From Leeia aquatica (lineage in GTDB: Bacteria > Pseudomonadota > Gammaproteobacteria > Burkholderiales > Leeiaceae), in the NCBI RefSeq assembly GCF_012641365.1, contig NZ_JABAIM010000004.1:287663-332542 (forward strand): DNA of 44,880 nt, given 5' to 3'. Position 1 is the first letter of the stretch; every line of letters begins with the position of its first letter. A program made the translations under genes and the position numbers. Shown here one piece after another: positions 9,689 to 17,971 of this stretch. Under the pieces are notes generated by a model. It saw only the letters and a program-made list of their open reading frames with translations. It made no database searches and was not told where the DNA came from.

Positions 9689-10615
9689 TCAGGGACGGGT
9701 TTGACTCGGAGCCTCACCAAAGCAACGCCGGTAGGCCGTAGCAAAGTTGCCACTCTGGGCATAACCCGCCAGAGCCGCTGCCTGCTGAATGGTGCCGCCG
9801 TCCAGCAGATGATCACGGGCTTGTTGCAAGCGGTTTTGCCGCAGATAGTGCAACACACTGCAGCCAAAGGCTTGCATGAAGTGGCGCTGCAGGCTGGCGG
9901 CGCTGGTGGCAAACTGGCTGGCCAGTTGCTGCAGGCTGGGCGTCGTGTCAACGGGCAGGGCGTGCAGGTAGTCCCGCAGTTGTGACATGCGTTGCTGCAC
10001 GCGTGGGGGTAGCGCACGGTCTGCTGGTGGAGCCTGCAAGACTTCATGCGCCATCGCCAGGCTCAGGCTCTCCAGTTGCAAGAGGGCAAGACCGGCATTA
10101 CCCAGCCGACTGTCCAGCACGGCATCTGCCAGTGCGTGTAATCGGGCCGAGGGCCGCCAGCGCCGCGTTTGCAGGTGTTGCACAGGCAGCGCGGTGTGCC
10201 GTAGCAGATCATGCGTGTGCAGCCAGTCTGCGCTCATGCCGAGGTGAACCTTGCGTACCCGGATACCGCGCCGGGCCTGCCGGATCAACCGTTCCGGCTG
10301 CTGAAGCTGCAGCAAGGTCGCCTCACCCCGCCTAGGTGTATGGTCTGCACATTCCGCGCTGCCATAGCGTAATGCCACATCCCCTTCCAGCAGCAGGGTG
10401 AAGCCCAGCCCTGCTTCTGCGACGACTTCACTGTGCAGATCCTGCAGGTTGAGCACGTCCGAGCAATGCAGGCTCAAGCCGTTGCCCCAATCGTGTGTCC
10501 GAAATACGCCTTGCAGCATGCCGCTCGGGTGGGTCTGGCCGTGCAGTTGGTAGTGTGGGCCCCAGAGGCGGGCGTGCGCCAGCAGGTCGGACCGGTCAAG
10601 GATGTGGTGCAGCAT
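9689..10615 (-). CDS. AraC-family transcriptional regulator (PchR-like)
   Basis: A 308-residue regulator. The C-terminal ~100 residues form the AraC DNA-binding domain with two helix-turn-helices: [25 protein letters not shown], then [32 protein letters not shown]. The N-terminal part ([20 protein letters not shown]) resembles PchR-type regulators that sense siderophores or iron chelates. It is divergent from a TonB-dependent receptor gene, the classic arrangement for such a regulator and its target. The ATG at 10615 is chosen; an in-frame TTG at 10654 would add 13 residues that overlap the candidate operator. Neither start has a strong ribosome-binding site. Confidence 0.9.
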   Translation of the reverse strand: MLHHILDRSDLLAHARLWGPHYQLHGQTHPSGMLQGVFRTHDWGNGLSLHCSDVLNLQDLHSEVVAEAGLGFTLLLEGDVALRYGSAECADHTPRRGEATLLQLQQPERLIRQARRGIRVRKVHLGMSADWLHTHDLLRHTALPVQHLQTRRWRPSARLHALADAVLDSRLGNAGLALLQLESLSLAMAHEVLQAPPADRALPPRVQQRMSQLRDYLHALPVDTTPSLQQLASQFATSAASLQRHFMQAFGCSVLHYLRQNRLQQARDHLLDGGTIQQAAALAGYAQSGNFATAYRRCFGEAPSQTRP

Positions 10616-10628
10616 GATTTGATTCTTT

Positions 10629-10657
10629 TGCAAAACAGTTTGAGTGGCGTGCAAAAC
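10629..10657. promoter_or_regulatory. Candidate AraC operator: two direct repeats 21 bp apart
   Basis: TGCAAAAC occurs at 10629-10636 and again at 10650-10657, in the same orientation and two helical turns apart, the usual geometry for an AraC-type dimer. The first copy is part of the palindrome TTTTGCAAAA. The second ends just where the -35 box would lie if TACTAG (10680-10685) is the -10 of the receptor gene, as expected for an activator replacing a poor -35. Confidence 0.5.
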
Positions 10658-10700
10658 GCAAAGGGCAACAACCTCGCCATACTAGGCGCCGTTCCATTTT

Positions 10701-10719
10701 GTTGCAATCAATTCTCATT
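10701..10719. promoter_or_regulatory. Candidate Fur box before the TonB receptor
   Basis: On the minus strand the left half AATGAGAAT matches a Fur half-site fully. The right half is poor, giving about 13 of 19 matches to the AATGAGAAT-T-ATTCTCATT form. Its place 15 bases before the receptor start fits iron-dependent repression. Confidence 0.45.
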
Positions 10720-10733
10720 CAATAGTTGAAGAA

Positions 10734-12734
10734 ATGATCAAAACCATGCAGAAAAAGGGTTATTCAGGGCAGGCTAAGGCAAGGGGGCGCCGTATGGTGG
10801 CCGTGGTTGGGTTGGCGCTGGCAGGGTGGGCTCAGGCTGAACAAGCCAGTTTGCCGACGATCCAGGTAGTAGGTGAAATCGACAATGCCACTTTGCGGGC
10901 CAATCCCGAGACCCTGGCACGCAAACAAGCCAAGGACATCCGCGACATCTTCAACGATGCCCCCGGTATCACGGTGGGTGGTGGGGGTCTGTCGGCGGCG
11001 CAGAAGGTGTACATCCGGGGTCTGGAAGATACCTTGCTCAATGTCACCATTGACGGCGCCACACAAAGCGGCAATCTGTATCACCACCAGAGCCGATTGA
11101 TGATTGACCCGGCGCTGGTGGAAAAAGTCGAGGTCGAGAAGGGCACCGCCTCTGCCACGGCGGGGCCGGGTGCGCTGGCCGGCGCGGTGCGGGTGCAAAC
11201 CCGGAATGCCCGTGACCTGCTGCAACCCGGTGAGCGAGTGGGTGCCCGCCTGAGCCAGGGCTGGCAGAGCAACGAAGGCTGGCGCAGTAGCGCACTGGTA
11301 TACGGGCGCTTTACCGATACAGTCGACGCCATGCTGTCCTACTCGCGGCAGCAGAATCATGATTATGAGGACGGCAATGGTCAGCGGCAAATCAACAGCG
11401 CTTCGCAGCGTGACAGTTGGCTGGCCAAAGTCAACTGGCAGCCCTCTGCCCGGCAGCAGTTGACGCTGAGCCACAACCACGAGCGTGACAAAGGCGTGCG
11501 CAACCAGCGGCCGAACATGGTGGCTTGGGCTGCCAACCAGCCTCTGCCACAGACGCTGGAGCGCGATACCACCACTTTGAGCTACCGGCAGAAAGAAGAG
11601 GGCGGCCTTCCCGGCATTCAGGCCAGCCTGTACCACACCAAGGCCCGCTCAACCCGGCAGACCGTGACGCGTCTGGCGGGCGAAGAAGTAGCCAGCCATG
11701 GGGCCGATGTGAAGCTGGAATCTACCCTCGGCCGTCACCGCCTGCAGTACGGCATCAACTGGCGGGAAGACCATGCTCAGGCGCTGAGTCCGGTCAACCG
11801 CTACAACGCCAGCGTGACCAACGGTGCGGATAATCGCGCTGAAGAGGATAGTCGGGTCGCCGGGTTGTTTGTTGAAGACAAGATCACCCTGGGTGAGCAG
11901 TGGCAGCTGGCGCTGGGGCTACGGCATGACCGCTATGCCTACAAGGACAACCACAACCAGACCTACCGCAGCAGTGGCTGGAGCCCCAGTGGCGCGCTGA
12001 CTTTTGCTCCAAATGATGACTGGCTGATCACGGCCAGCAGTGCACGCAGTCTGCGCGGGGTGGGCTTGAAGGAAGGTTTTGACCTGGACACCCTGATTGG
12101 CGGCGAGATTGTCCGTAACCTGCCCAATCTGAAAGCCGAGCGCGCGCAAAAGCACGAGCTGGAAGTGCAGTATCAAGCAGATGGTTGGAAGGTGGGGGGC
12201 AGTGTGTTCCGGCAGCGTATCGACAACTATGTGGCCGGGCTGGACGACGGGCGTGGCAACTCGGGTGCGGTGCGTATTCGGGGCTTTGAACTGGGCCTGC
12301 AGTACAGTCAGGCGCGCTGGAATGCCGGGGTCAGCCTGTCACGCAGCAAGCCGGAGTGGGATGGTCGCGCTTTGGCGGACTACGACTTTGGCCTGGGCAG
12401 CACCTATGGAAAGACCCTGCTGGCCAATGCGAGCTACCGCTTCCCGACAGAGCGAGTAGAGCTGGGCTGGAACGGCAAGTGGGTGACGGCACTGCGCTAC
12501 ACCCCTTACAACGGGAAAGAGCAGGTCAAGCCGGGCTACAACGTCCATGACGTCTATGTGCGCTGGCAGCCGGTTGAAAAGGAAAAGCTGTTCCTGACCC
12601 TGACGGTGCAGAACCTGTTCAACAAAGCCTATTACGACCACGCCACCTATGGCTATCACGCCGGGATGAAACGGCTGATCGGCTTGCCTGAGCCGGGTCG
12701 CAGCATTCGTCTGGATGCCAGCTGGCAATTCTGA
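10734..12734 (+). CDS. TonB-dependent outer-membrane receptor, FetA/FrpB-like
   Basis: A 666-residue outer-membrane receptor for an iron chelate. A long signal peptide (cleavage after AQA, near residue 35) precedes a TonB-box-like TIQVVG. The plug domain (residues ~50-165) includes IYIRGLED-type YIRGLED and DPALVEKVEVEKGTASATAGPGALAGAVR. The 22-strand barrel follows, ending in RLDASWQF with a terminal Phe, the usual sorting signal. The plug resembles the neisserial ferric-enterobactin receptor FetA/FrpB (LYHxxRxxxDPALV). There is no N-terminal signalling domain, so control should be through the divergent AraC regulator and Fur rather than a FecIR-type system. Ligand is unknown: a siderophore is most likely, heme less so. 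Confidence 0.93.
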   Translation: MIKTMQKKGYSGQAKARGRRMVAVVGLALAGWAQAEQASLPTIQVVGEIDNATLRANPETLARKQAKDIRDIFNDAPGITVGGGGLSAAQKVYIRGLEDTLLNVTIDGATQSGNLYHHQSRLMIDPALVEKVEVEKGTASATAGPGALAGAVRVQTRNARDLLQPGERVGARLSQGWQSNEGWRSSALVYGRFTDTVDAMLSYSRQQNHDYEDGNGQRQINSASQRDSWLAKVNWQPSARQQLTLSHNHERDKGVRNQRPNMVAWAANQPLPQTLERDTTTLSYRQKEEGGLPGIQASLYHTKARSTRQTVTRLAGEEVASHGADVKLESTLGRHRLQYGINWREDHAQALSPVNRYNASVTNGADNRAEEDSRVAGLFVEDKITLGEQWQLALGLRHDRYAYKDNHNQTYRSSGWSPSGALTFAPNDDWLITASSARSLRGVGLKEGFDLDTLIGGEIVRNLPNLKAERAQKHELEVQYQADGWKVGGSVFRQRIDNYVAGLDDGRGNSGAVRIRGFELGLQYSQARWNAGVSLSRSKPEWDGRALADYDFGLGSTYGKTLLANASYRFPTERVELGWNGKWVTALRYTPYNGKEQVKPGYNVHDVYVRWQPVEKEKLFLTLTVQNLFNKAYYDHATYGYHAGMKRLIGLPEPGRSIRLDASWQF

Positions 12735-12786
12735 ACCACTTGATGCCGGCCACCTCATGGGGTGGTCGGCGAGGGAAATGACCATC

Positions 12787-13083
12787 ATGTTGCAAAGTGA
12801 AGCCATTGTGCAGACCAGCGAGGCTTCGCGTCTGCTGTTCAAGCTGTGCAAGCATTTTGCCCGCAAGATTGACGTGCAGTTCGACGAACGACAAGCCCGA
12901 GCTTGCTTCCCCTGGGGGGGGTGTCATATGCAGGCCACCGCGGAAGACCTGGTCTTCCGCTGCCAGGCCAGCAGTGAGGACAACCTGCAGCAATTGCAAA
13001 CTGTGCTGCAAGCGCACCTGGAACTGCTGACCCGCAAGGTACCGCTGACCTGTTGCTGGTCGCAGCCGCTGGACTTATCGTAG
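12787..13083 (+). CDS. DUF2218 domain protein of the iron uptake operon
   Basis: A 98-residue protein of the DUF2218 family, whose members often lie beside siderophore uptake or reductase genes. The family core is visible: ASRLLFKLCKHFARKI near the N-terminus and FPWGGCHMQA in the middle. It has five cysteines (LCKHF, RACF, GGCH, FRC, TCCW gives more in pairs) and a histidine next to two of them, so metal or heme binding is possible but unproven. No signal peptide, so it is cytoplasmic. The start is ATG 12787; ATG 12778 is in frame, and GAGGG lies 11 or 2 bases before these, so the choice is open. The binding-protein gene starts 7 bases later. Confidence 0.8.
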   Translation: MLQSEAIVQTSEASRLLFKLCKHFARKIDVQFDERQARACFPWGGCHMQATAEDLVFRCQASSEDNLQQLQTVLQAHLELLTRKVPLTCCWSQPLDLS

Positions 13084-13090
13084 AATAGAA

Positions 13091-14212
13091 ATGATGATGA
13101 AAAGCATACTCAGTTATTTTTACAAGGCTGGCCTGCTGCTCGGTTTACTGCTCCCGCTGGGCCAGATCAAGGCGGAAACCGTGACGGATCTGGCCGGACG
13201 TCAGGTCAAGCTGCCTGCCAAAGTGGGGCGCATTGTGCTGGGCGAGGGGCGCTTGCTGTATACGCTGGCCTTGCTGGAAGGCAAGCAGCCGCTCAAGCGC
13301 ATCGCGGGCTGGCAGGGCGACCTCAAACTGCTGGATGGGCAGACCTATCGGCAGTATCAGAAACAGTTTCCCGAGATTGAGCGTATCCCCCTGATCGGCA
13401 AGGCGGATGAAGAGTCGGTCAGCGCGGAGAAAGTGCTGGCGGTACGGCCGGATCTGGCCATCTTTACGCTGGCGGGGCATGGTCCGGATGTCGACAGCAA
13501 GGTGCTGCATGATCTGGAGAAAGCCGGTGTGCCGGTGGTGTTTGTCGACTTCCGTGTTTCGCCGCTCACCCACACCGTACCCAGCATGCGTTTGTTGGGC
13601 AAGGTCCTGCAGCGCGAGCAGGAGGCCGAGCGTTTCATCAGCTTCTACCAGCAGGAAATGGACAAGGTCCGTCAAGCACTGACCAAACTACCCGGCAACC
13701 AGCGCCCGGCGGTGCTGGTGGACTTACGGGGTGGCAGCATGCCGCAGATGATGTCACCCGGCAAAGGCAGCCTGGGCGAGATGGTGGCGTTTGCCGGTGG
13801 CCGCAATCTGGCAGCAGATTGGGTACCCGGCGCCATGGGTGAGGTGAGCGTGGAGAAGGTCTTGGCTGCCCGCCCGCCTTTTTACCTGCTGACCGGCGCC
13901 AATGCCCCGGATGCGGCCAGTGGCCTGAAAATGGGGGCGGAGATTGACGCCAGACTTGCTAGAGACAGCCTGTTGCAGACCGCGCGACGCGGGCAGCTGG
14001 GCCAACTGCCCGCCATCCGGCAAGGGCAGGTGCTGGGTGCCTGGCATCACTTCTACAACACCCCGCTGCACGTGGTACTGGTGCAAGCCATGGCGCGCTG
14101 GATGCACCCGGACCTGATGCAGCAGGTGAACCCGCAGCAAACCTGGCTTCGGCTGCATCAGCAGTTCCTGGCCGTCGCCCCAAGCGGCACGTACTGGGTC
14201 AGCGGGCATTGA
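13091..14212 (+). CDS. Periplasmic iron-chelate binding protein of an ABC importer
   Basis: A 373-residue solute-binding protein of the FecB/BtuF type (PF01497). A signal peptide ends near QIKA^ETV; there is no lipobox cysteine, so the protein should be soluble in the periplasm. The N-terminal lobe begins TVTDLAGRQVKLPAKVGRIV, the usual opening of the family. SVEKVLAARPPFYLL and VLGAWHHFYNTPLHVVLV mark the C-terminal lobe. It lacks a clear ribosome-binding site and is likely coupled to the DUF2218 gene just upstream. Its stop overlaps the permease start. It would hand the chelate from the TonB receptor to the permease. Confidence 0.92.
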   Translation: MMMKSILSYFYKAGLLLGLLLPLGQIKAETVTDLAGRQVKLPAKVGRIVLGEGRLLYTLALLEGKQPLKRIAGWQGDLKLLDGQTYRQYQKQFPEIERIPLIGKADEESVSAEKVLAVRPDLAIFTLAGHGPDVDSKVLHDLEKAGVPVVFVDFRVSPLTHTVPSMRLLGKVLQREQEAERFISFYQQEMDKVRQALTKLPGNQRPAVLVDLRGGSMPQMMSPGKGSLGEMVAFAGGRNLAADWVPGAMGEVSVEKVLAARPPFYLLTGANAPDAASGLKMGAEIDARLARDSLLQTARRGQLGQLPAIRQGQVLGAWHHFYNTPLHVVLVQAMARWMHPDLMQQVNPQQTWLRLHQQFLAVAPSGTYWVSGH

Positions 14213-15258
14213 GCGTCGCACTCGCCCTGCAGCACAGCCAGCTGCGCATCGAGCGTCGCCGTCAGGCCTTGCTGGGTGTGCTGCTGCTGGCGTGCCTGCT
14301 GAGCTTGCTGCTGGATGGCATCACCGGCCCTTCGGCACTGACACTGCGAGAGTGGTGGCAGACCCTGTGGCAACCAGGGCAGGCCGACCCGATTGCGCGC
14401 ACCATTGTCTGGGACATTCGCCTGCCAGCCGCCCTGCTGGCGGTGTTGACGGGCGTGGCGCTTGGGGTAGCCGGCGCCGAGATGCAGACCATTCTGGATA
14501 ATCCACTGGCCGATGCCTTCACCCTGGGGCTGGCCCCGGCGGCGGCTTGCGGCGCTGCGTTGGCCATGGTGCTGGGCGTCAGCCTGCCGGGATTGGCAAC
14601 CGTCTGGCTGGTACCGGGCAATGCCTTTCTGTTTGCCATGGGTACCGCACTGTTGCTGGACCAGCAGGCACGACGCCCCGGCACAGACCGGCAGGCCGTG
14701 CTGCTGTTCGGCATCGCCTTGGTGTTCGCCTTCAACGCGCTGCTGTCGCTGGTGCAGTTCCTCGCCTCTGCTGAGGATTTGCAAGGGCTGGTGTTCTGGA
14801 TCATGGGCGGCTTTGGTCATGCTTCGTGGACGGCTGTGGCGGTCCTGGCCGGGGCGCTGTTGCTGGTGCTGCCATGGTGGTGGCGCGCACGCTGGATGAT
14901 GACGGCCTTCCGCTTGGGTGAGGCAAGGGCACGCGGCTTGGGAGTGCCGGTGCAGCGGGTACGGCGACAGGCCCTGTTGCGTGTCAGCTTGCTGGCTGCG
15001 CTGGCGGTGGCCTTTACCGGCACCATTGGCTTTATTGGCCTGATGGCGCCACCGCTGGCGCAACGCATGGTGGGGGATGATCAGCGATACGCCATCCCGG
15101 CCAGTGGCCTGATTGGCGGTGTGTTGCTATCGCTGGCCGCGCTGCTGAGCAAGAACCTGATGCCGGGGGTCATGATCCCGGTGGGCATCATCACGGCCCT
15201 GCTGGGGGTGCCCGCGTTCCTGTGGCTGGTGTTGCGGCGCACCGGGGGTGTGGCATGA
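14209..15258 (+). CDS. FecCD-family ABC permease
   Basis: A 349-residue polytopic inner-membrane permease of the FecCD/BtuC type, with about ten hydrophobic segments. Diagnostic stretches are RLPAALLAVLTGVALGVAGAEMQ (a form of RLPR..A.L.G..L...G...Q), the NPLADAFTLG segment, FTGTIGFIGLMAPPLAQRMVG (the coupling-helix region) and the C-terminal GIITALLGVPAFLWLV. The start is a TTG overlapping the stop of the binding-protein gene (TTGA); no ATG or GTG is available before the first membrane helix. One permease gene implies a homodimer. Confidence 0.93.
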   Translation: MSVALALQHSQLRIERRRQALLGVLLLACLLSLLLDGITGPSALTLREWWQTLWQPGQADPIARTIVWDIRLPAALLAVLTGVALGVAGAEMQTILDNPLADAFTLGLAPAAACGAALAMVLGVSLPGLATVWLVPGNAFLFAMGTALLLDQQARRPGTDRQAVLLFGIALVFAFNALLSLVQFLASAEDLQGLVFWIMGGFGHASWTAVAVLAGALLLVLPWWWRARWMMTAFRLGEARARGLGVPVQRVRRQALLRVSLLAALAVAFTGTIGFIGLMAPPLAQRMVGDDQRYAIPASGLIGGVLLSLAALLSKNLMPGVMIPVGIITALLGVPAFLWLVLRRTGGVA

Positions 15259-16031
15259 AGCAACTGTATTGGCAGGACCTGACCGTCGGCTATCGTCAAC
15301 GACCGGTCTTGCAGGGCTTGTCCTGTCAAGCGCTACGGGCGGGTGAGCTGGTGGCCGTGCTGGGGCCGAATGGCTGTGGTAAATCGACCTTGCTGCGCGC
15401 CTTGATGGGCGAGATTCCGGCGGAAGGCACCCTGTGGCAGGATGGCGCCCCGGTGAGCCGGGCGGCGCTGGCGGCACAAGCAGCCTGTCTGCCGCAGGCG
15501 CTGCCACCCCCCTCCCGCCTGAGCGTGCTGGAGGCGCTGCGGCTGGCGCGACAGCTGTCTGGCGACAACGCTGCAGCCCGCTATGCCGAGCTGGCCAACA
15601 TGTTGCATGCCATGGATCTGCAGGAACAGGCGCATACACCACTGGCAGAGCTGTCAGGTGGCCAGCGGCAGCGTGTCGGCATCGCGCAGGCGCTATTGCG
15701 GCAGCCGCGCCTGCTGCTGCTGGATGAGCCACTCAGCGCATTGGACCTGTACCAGCAACATCAGGTCATGGCCTGGTTGAAAGCAGAGACGCAGACCCGG
15801 CAGATGATCACCATCCTGGTGCTGCATGACCTGAACATCGCCTTGCGCCATGCCGATCAAGTGCTGCTGATGCACCGGGGAGGGCTCTATGCCCAGGGGC
15901 GACCGGAGCAGGTGATTCGCCCGGACACGCTGCGAACGGTTTACGCCATCGACACCCGCCTGGAAACCTGCTCGCAAGGGCGGCACTGGCTGATGGTGGA
16001 TGGTGCAGCACAAGGCTTTCCGCCACTTTGA
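15255..16031 (+). CDS. ATP-binding protein of the iron-chelate ABC importer
   Basis: A 258-residue FecE/FepC-type ATPase that powers import through the adjacent permease. Walker A is GPNGCGKST (residues ~37-45), the signature is LSGGQRQRVGIAQALL, Walker B is LLLLDEPLSALD, and the H-loop is LVLHDLN. The ATG overlaps the permease stop (ATGA). It is the last gene of the operon. The following 189 bases to the next gene hold no gene; a short GCAGG/CCTGC hairpin near 16050-16066 is the only terminator-like structure and is weak. Confidence 0.95.
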   Translation: MKQLYWQDLTVGYRQRPVLQGLSCQALRAGELVAVLGPNGCGKSTLLRALMGEIPAEGTLWQDGAPVSRAALAAQAACLPQALPPPSRLSVLEALRLARQLSGDNAAARYAELANMLHAMDLQEQAHTPLAELSGGQRQRVGIAQALLRQPRLLLLDEPLSALDLYQQHQVMAWLKAETQTRQMITILVLHDLNIALRHADQVLLMHRGGLYAQGRPEQVIRPDTLRTVYAIDTRLETCSQGRHWLMVDGAAQGFPPL

Positions 16032-16220
16032 ATGCCGGCATCCGCGCCGGGCAGGTGATCCGCCTGCGGCTTTGGACAGCATTAAGCCGGATCGCGTCTT
16101 CCTTTGGCTGGCCTTGGGATGAGGCGCCTAGCATGGGCGCTGTTATGGCGTAACGGACGCCTGACCCTGCAGCAATGACAGCGCCATGACAGCAGGGGCC
16201 AAGGGTGCCGAATCTGGTTA

Positions 16221-17168
16221 ATGCTGATCATGTCTCACACTGCCCTTGCTGCGCCTGCGCGCTCTTTTGTATCCACCCAAGCCTGGTCCACGGTCTGGTG
16301 GGCGTATCGCCAGTTTTCCGATCGAAAGGGGCAGCGGCTGGGGCGCAAGCTTCGCTTTCTGTCGCGTTCCTTGTTTTACTGGCAGGGAAGTGTGCGCTGG
16401 TTCCAGCTGTTGCAGCAAACCAGCCTCGGCACCTTGGCGAAACGCGAGGGTGCTTTCTGGGAGCGGGTACATCGCCCGTTTTTTGATTGCCGGTTGACAG
16501 CCGCCGAGCGGGCCGAACTGCTGCTGAACCACTATCGCCTGTTGTTTACCTTGCTCAAGCCGGGATTGGTGGAGCCCATCCTGAATGGGCAAGGCTGGCC
16601 GCTGGCACAGTTGCAGGGCAAGAGCGGGGCTGTGTATACCCTGCAGTTCACCCGCAATGGCAAGTTCGACAAGGAGGGCGGCATGTGCCTGCAGCTGCTG
16701 GCCGAAGGCCGGGTGCTGGTGACCTTGACCCTGCTGCTGGCTGAAGGTGCAGAGGGCCGCGTGATCAAGGTGGGGGGGGCGCAAGGAGGCCTGAATTGCC
16801 GGGAGGCGCTTAAACAGGCCACGCGTGACCTGCACGGCATTCAGCCAAGGCTGTTGCTGGTGGAGGCGCTGCGCCGGGTGGCGCGCTGGTTTGCGGCAGC
16901 GCGTATCGAAGCCATTACCCAGGCCCAGCATGTCTACCGGGCAGGCCGCTACAGCTGGAAAAAACAGATCCAGATGGACTATGTGGCGTTGTGGGACATG
17001 TGTGGCGGCTCGCGCCGTGCGGACGGGCTCTATGATATTCCGCTGCAGGCGCCGGAGCGGTCGCGGGAGATTCCGGCCAACAAGCGTGCTGAATACCGGC
17101 GGCGCGAGGCCTTGTATCAGGACATGAGCGAGCAGATGTATCAGACCTTGTACCTGCAGCAGGCCTGA
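16221..17168 (+). CDS. VirK/YbjX family protein (DUF535)
   Basis: A 315-residue protein of the DUF535 family, related to Salmonella VirK and E. coli YbjX, which are linked to resistance to antimicrobial peptides and to outer-membrane stress, with no known biochemical activity. Family segments include HYRLLFTLLKPGLVEPIL, VIKVGGAQGG and HVYRAGRYSWKKQIQMDY. No signal peptide or membrane helix is evident. The start may be ATG 16221 or ATG 16230; neither has a ribosome-binding site in a good place. The gene stands alone between the iron operon and the convergent ribA. Confidence 0.82.
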   Translation: MLIMSHTALAAPARSFVSTQAWSTVWWAYRQFSDRKGQRLGRKLRFLSRSLFYWQGSVRWFQLLQQTSLGTLAKREGAFWERVHRPFFDCRLTAAERAELLLNHYRLLFTLLKPGLVEPILNGQGWPLAQLQGKSGAVYTLQFTRNGKFDKEGGMCLQLLAEGRVLVTLTLLLAEGAEGRVIKVGGAQGGLNCREALKQATRDLHGIQPRLLLVEALRRVARWFAAARIEAITQAQHVYRAGRYSWKKQIQMDYVALWDMCGGSRRADGLYDIPLQAPERSREIPANKRAEYRRREALYQDMSEQMYQTLYLQQA

Positions 17169-17175
17169 CCCGGCG

Positions 17176-17769
17176 TTAATCCAGCAGATGCCCCATGCGC
17201 CGCCGCTTGGTTTCCAGGTAGGCGGCGTTTTCATCGTTGGCTTCCACGATGTGTTCCACCCGCTCCAGAATCGTGATGCCCGCCGCCTCCAGCGCGTCCA
17301 GCTTTTGCGTGTTGTTGCTCATCAGACGCACCGAACGTACGCCCAGTTGCTGCAGCATGTTGACGGCATCGTGGTACTCGCGGCCATCCACCGGCAGGCC
17401 CAGTGCCAGGTTGGCGTCTACGGTATCGAGCCCGCTATCTTGCAGCCGATAGGCATCAATCTTGTGGGCAAGACCAATGCCACGGCCTTCGTGGCCGCGT
17501 AGATACAGCAGTACGCCACGCCCTTCCTGCACAATGCGCTGCAAGGCGCGGTCCAGCTGTTCGCCACAATCACAACGCAGCGAGCCAAACGCATCGCCCG
17601 TCAGGCATTCGGAATGCAGCCGAGCCAGTACCCCGTCACCGGCAACCTCTCCGATGGTCAGGGCAAGGTGTTCTACACCATTGTCCGGGTTGCGGAAGGC
17701 ATGGGCGTCAAACTCACCATGGCGGGTGGGCAGACGGGCGCTGGCAATTTTTTCCAGGGGCGGTGTCAT
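17176..17769 (-). CDS. ribA: GTP cyclohydrolase II
   Basis: Opens GTP to 2,5-diamino-6-ribosylamino-4-pyrimidinone phosphate, the first step of riboflavin synthesis. The protein is 197 residues, matching the stand-alone E. coli RibA (196). The zinc site is C-x10-C-x-C in [18 protein letters not shown]. The catalytic region [14 protein letters not shown] and the [10 protein letters not shown] segment are intact. There is no fused RibB domain. The ATG at 17769 gives the family start ([18 protein letters not shown]); a GTG at 17796 would add 9 residues and neither has a good ribosome-binding site. No FMN riboswitch is visible upstream. Confidence 0.96.
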   Translation of the reverse strand: MTPPLEKIASARLPTRHGEFDAHAFRNPDNGVEHLALTIGEVAGDGVLARLHSECLTGDAFGSLRCDCGEQLDRALQRIVQEGRGVLLYLRGHEGRGIGLAHKIDAYRLQDSGLDTVDANLALGLPVDGREYHDAVNMLQQLGVRSVRLMSNNTQKLDALEAAGITILERVEHIVEANDENAAYLETKRRRMGHLLD

Positions 17770-17879
17770 CAGGTGCAGATCGGTCAGGGCGGCCACAGGC
17801 CAGCCGGGTTGGAACAGTAGACAGCAGGTGCATCCTGCATGCGCTATAAATCAGGGCATGTTGCCTGTTTTCAAGTATA

Positions 17880-17929
17880 CACCTGTCCATTGGTCGGAAT
17901 GCCGTCAGATGACCGGTCAAAAACAGGTG
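17880..17929. repeat. Nested inverted repeats between ribA and the cytochrome gene
   Basis: CACCTGT (17880-17886) pairs exactly with ACAGGTG (17923-17929). Inside lies a shorter GGTC/GACC pair, part of the palindrome GACCGGTC. This divergent spacer must contain promoters for both flanking genes, so the repeats may be an operator. The function is a guess. Confidence 0.45.
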
Positions 17930-17971
17930 CAGGCTGACGTATGCTGTCCTTTTTGACAGGAGGAGACCGAG

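Noticed and set aside
16032-16220. Small gene in the gap after the iron ABC ATPase
   Set aside because: Only very short frames with early stops; no ribosome-binding site and no family resemblance.
17770-17971. FMN riboswitch for ribA
   Set aside because: No conserved RFN element segments are visible in the spacer on the ribA strand.
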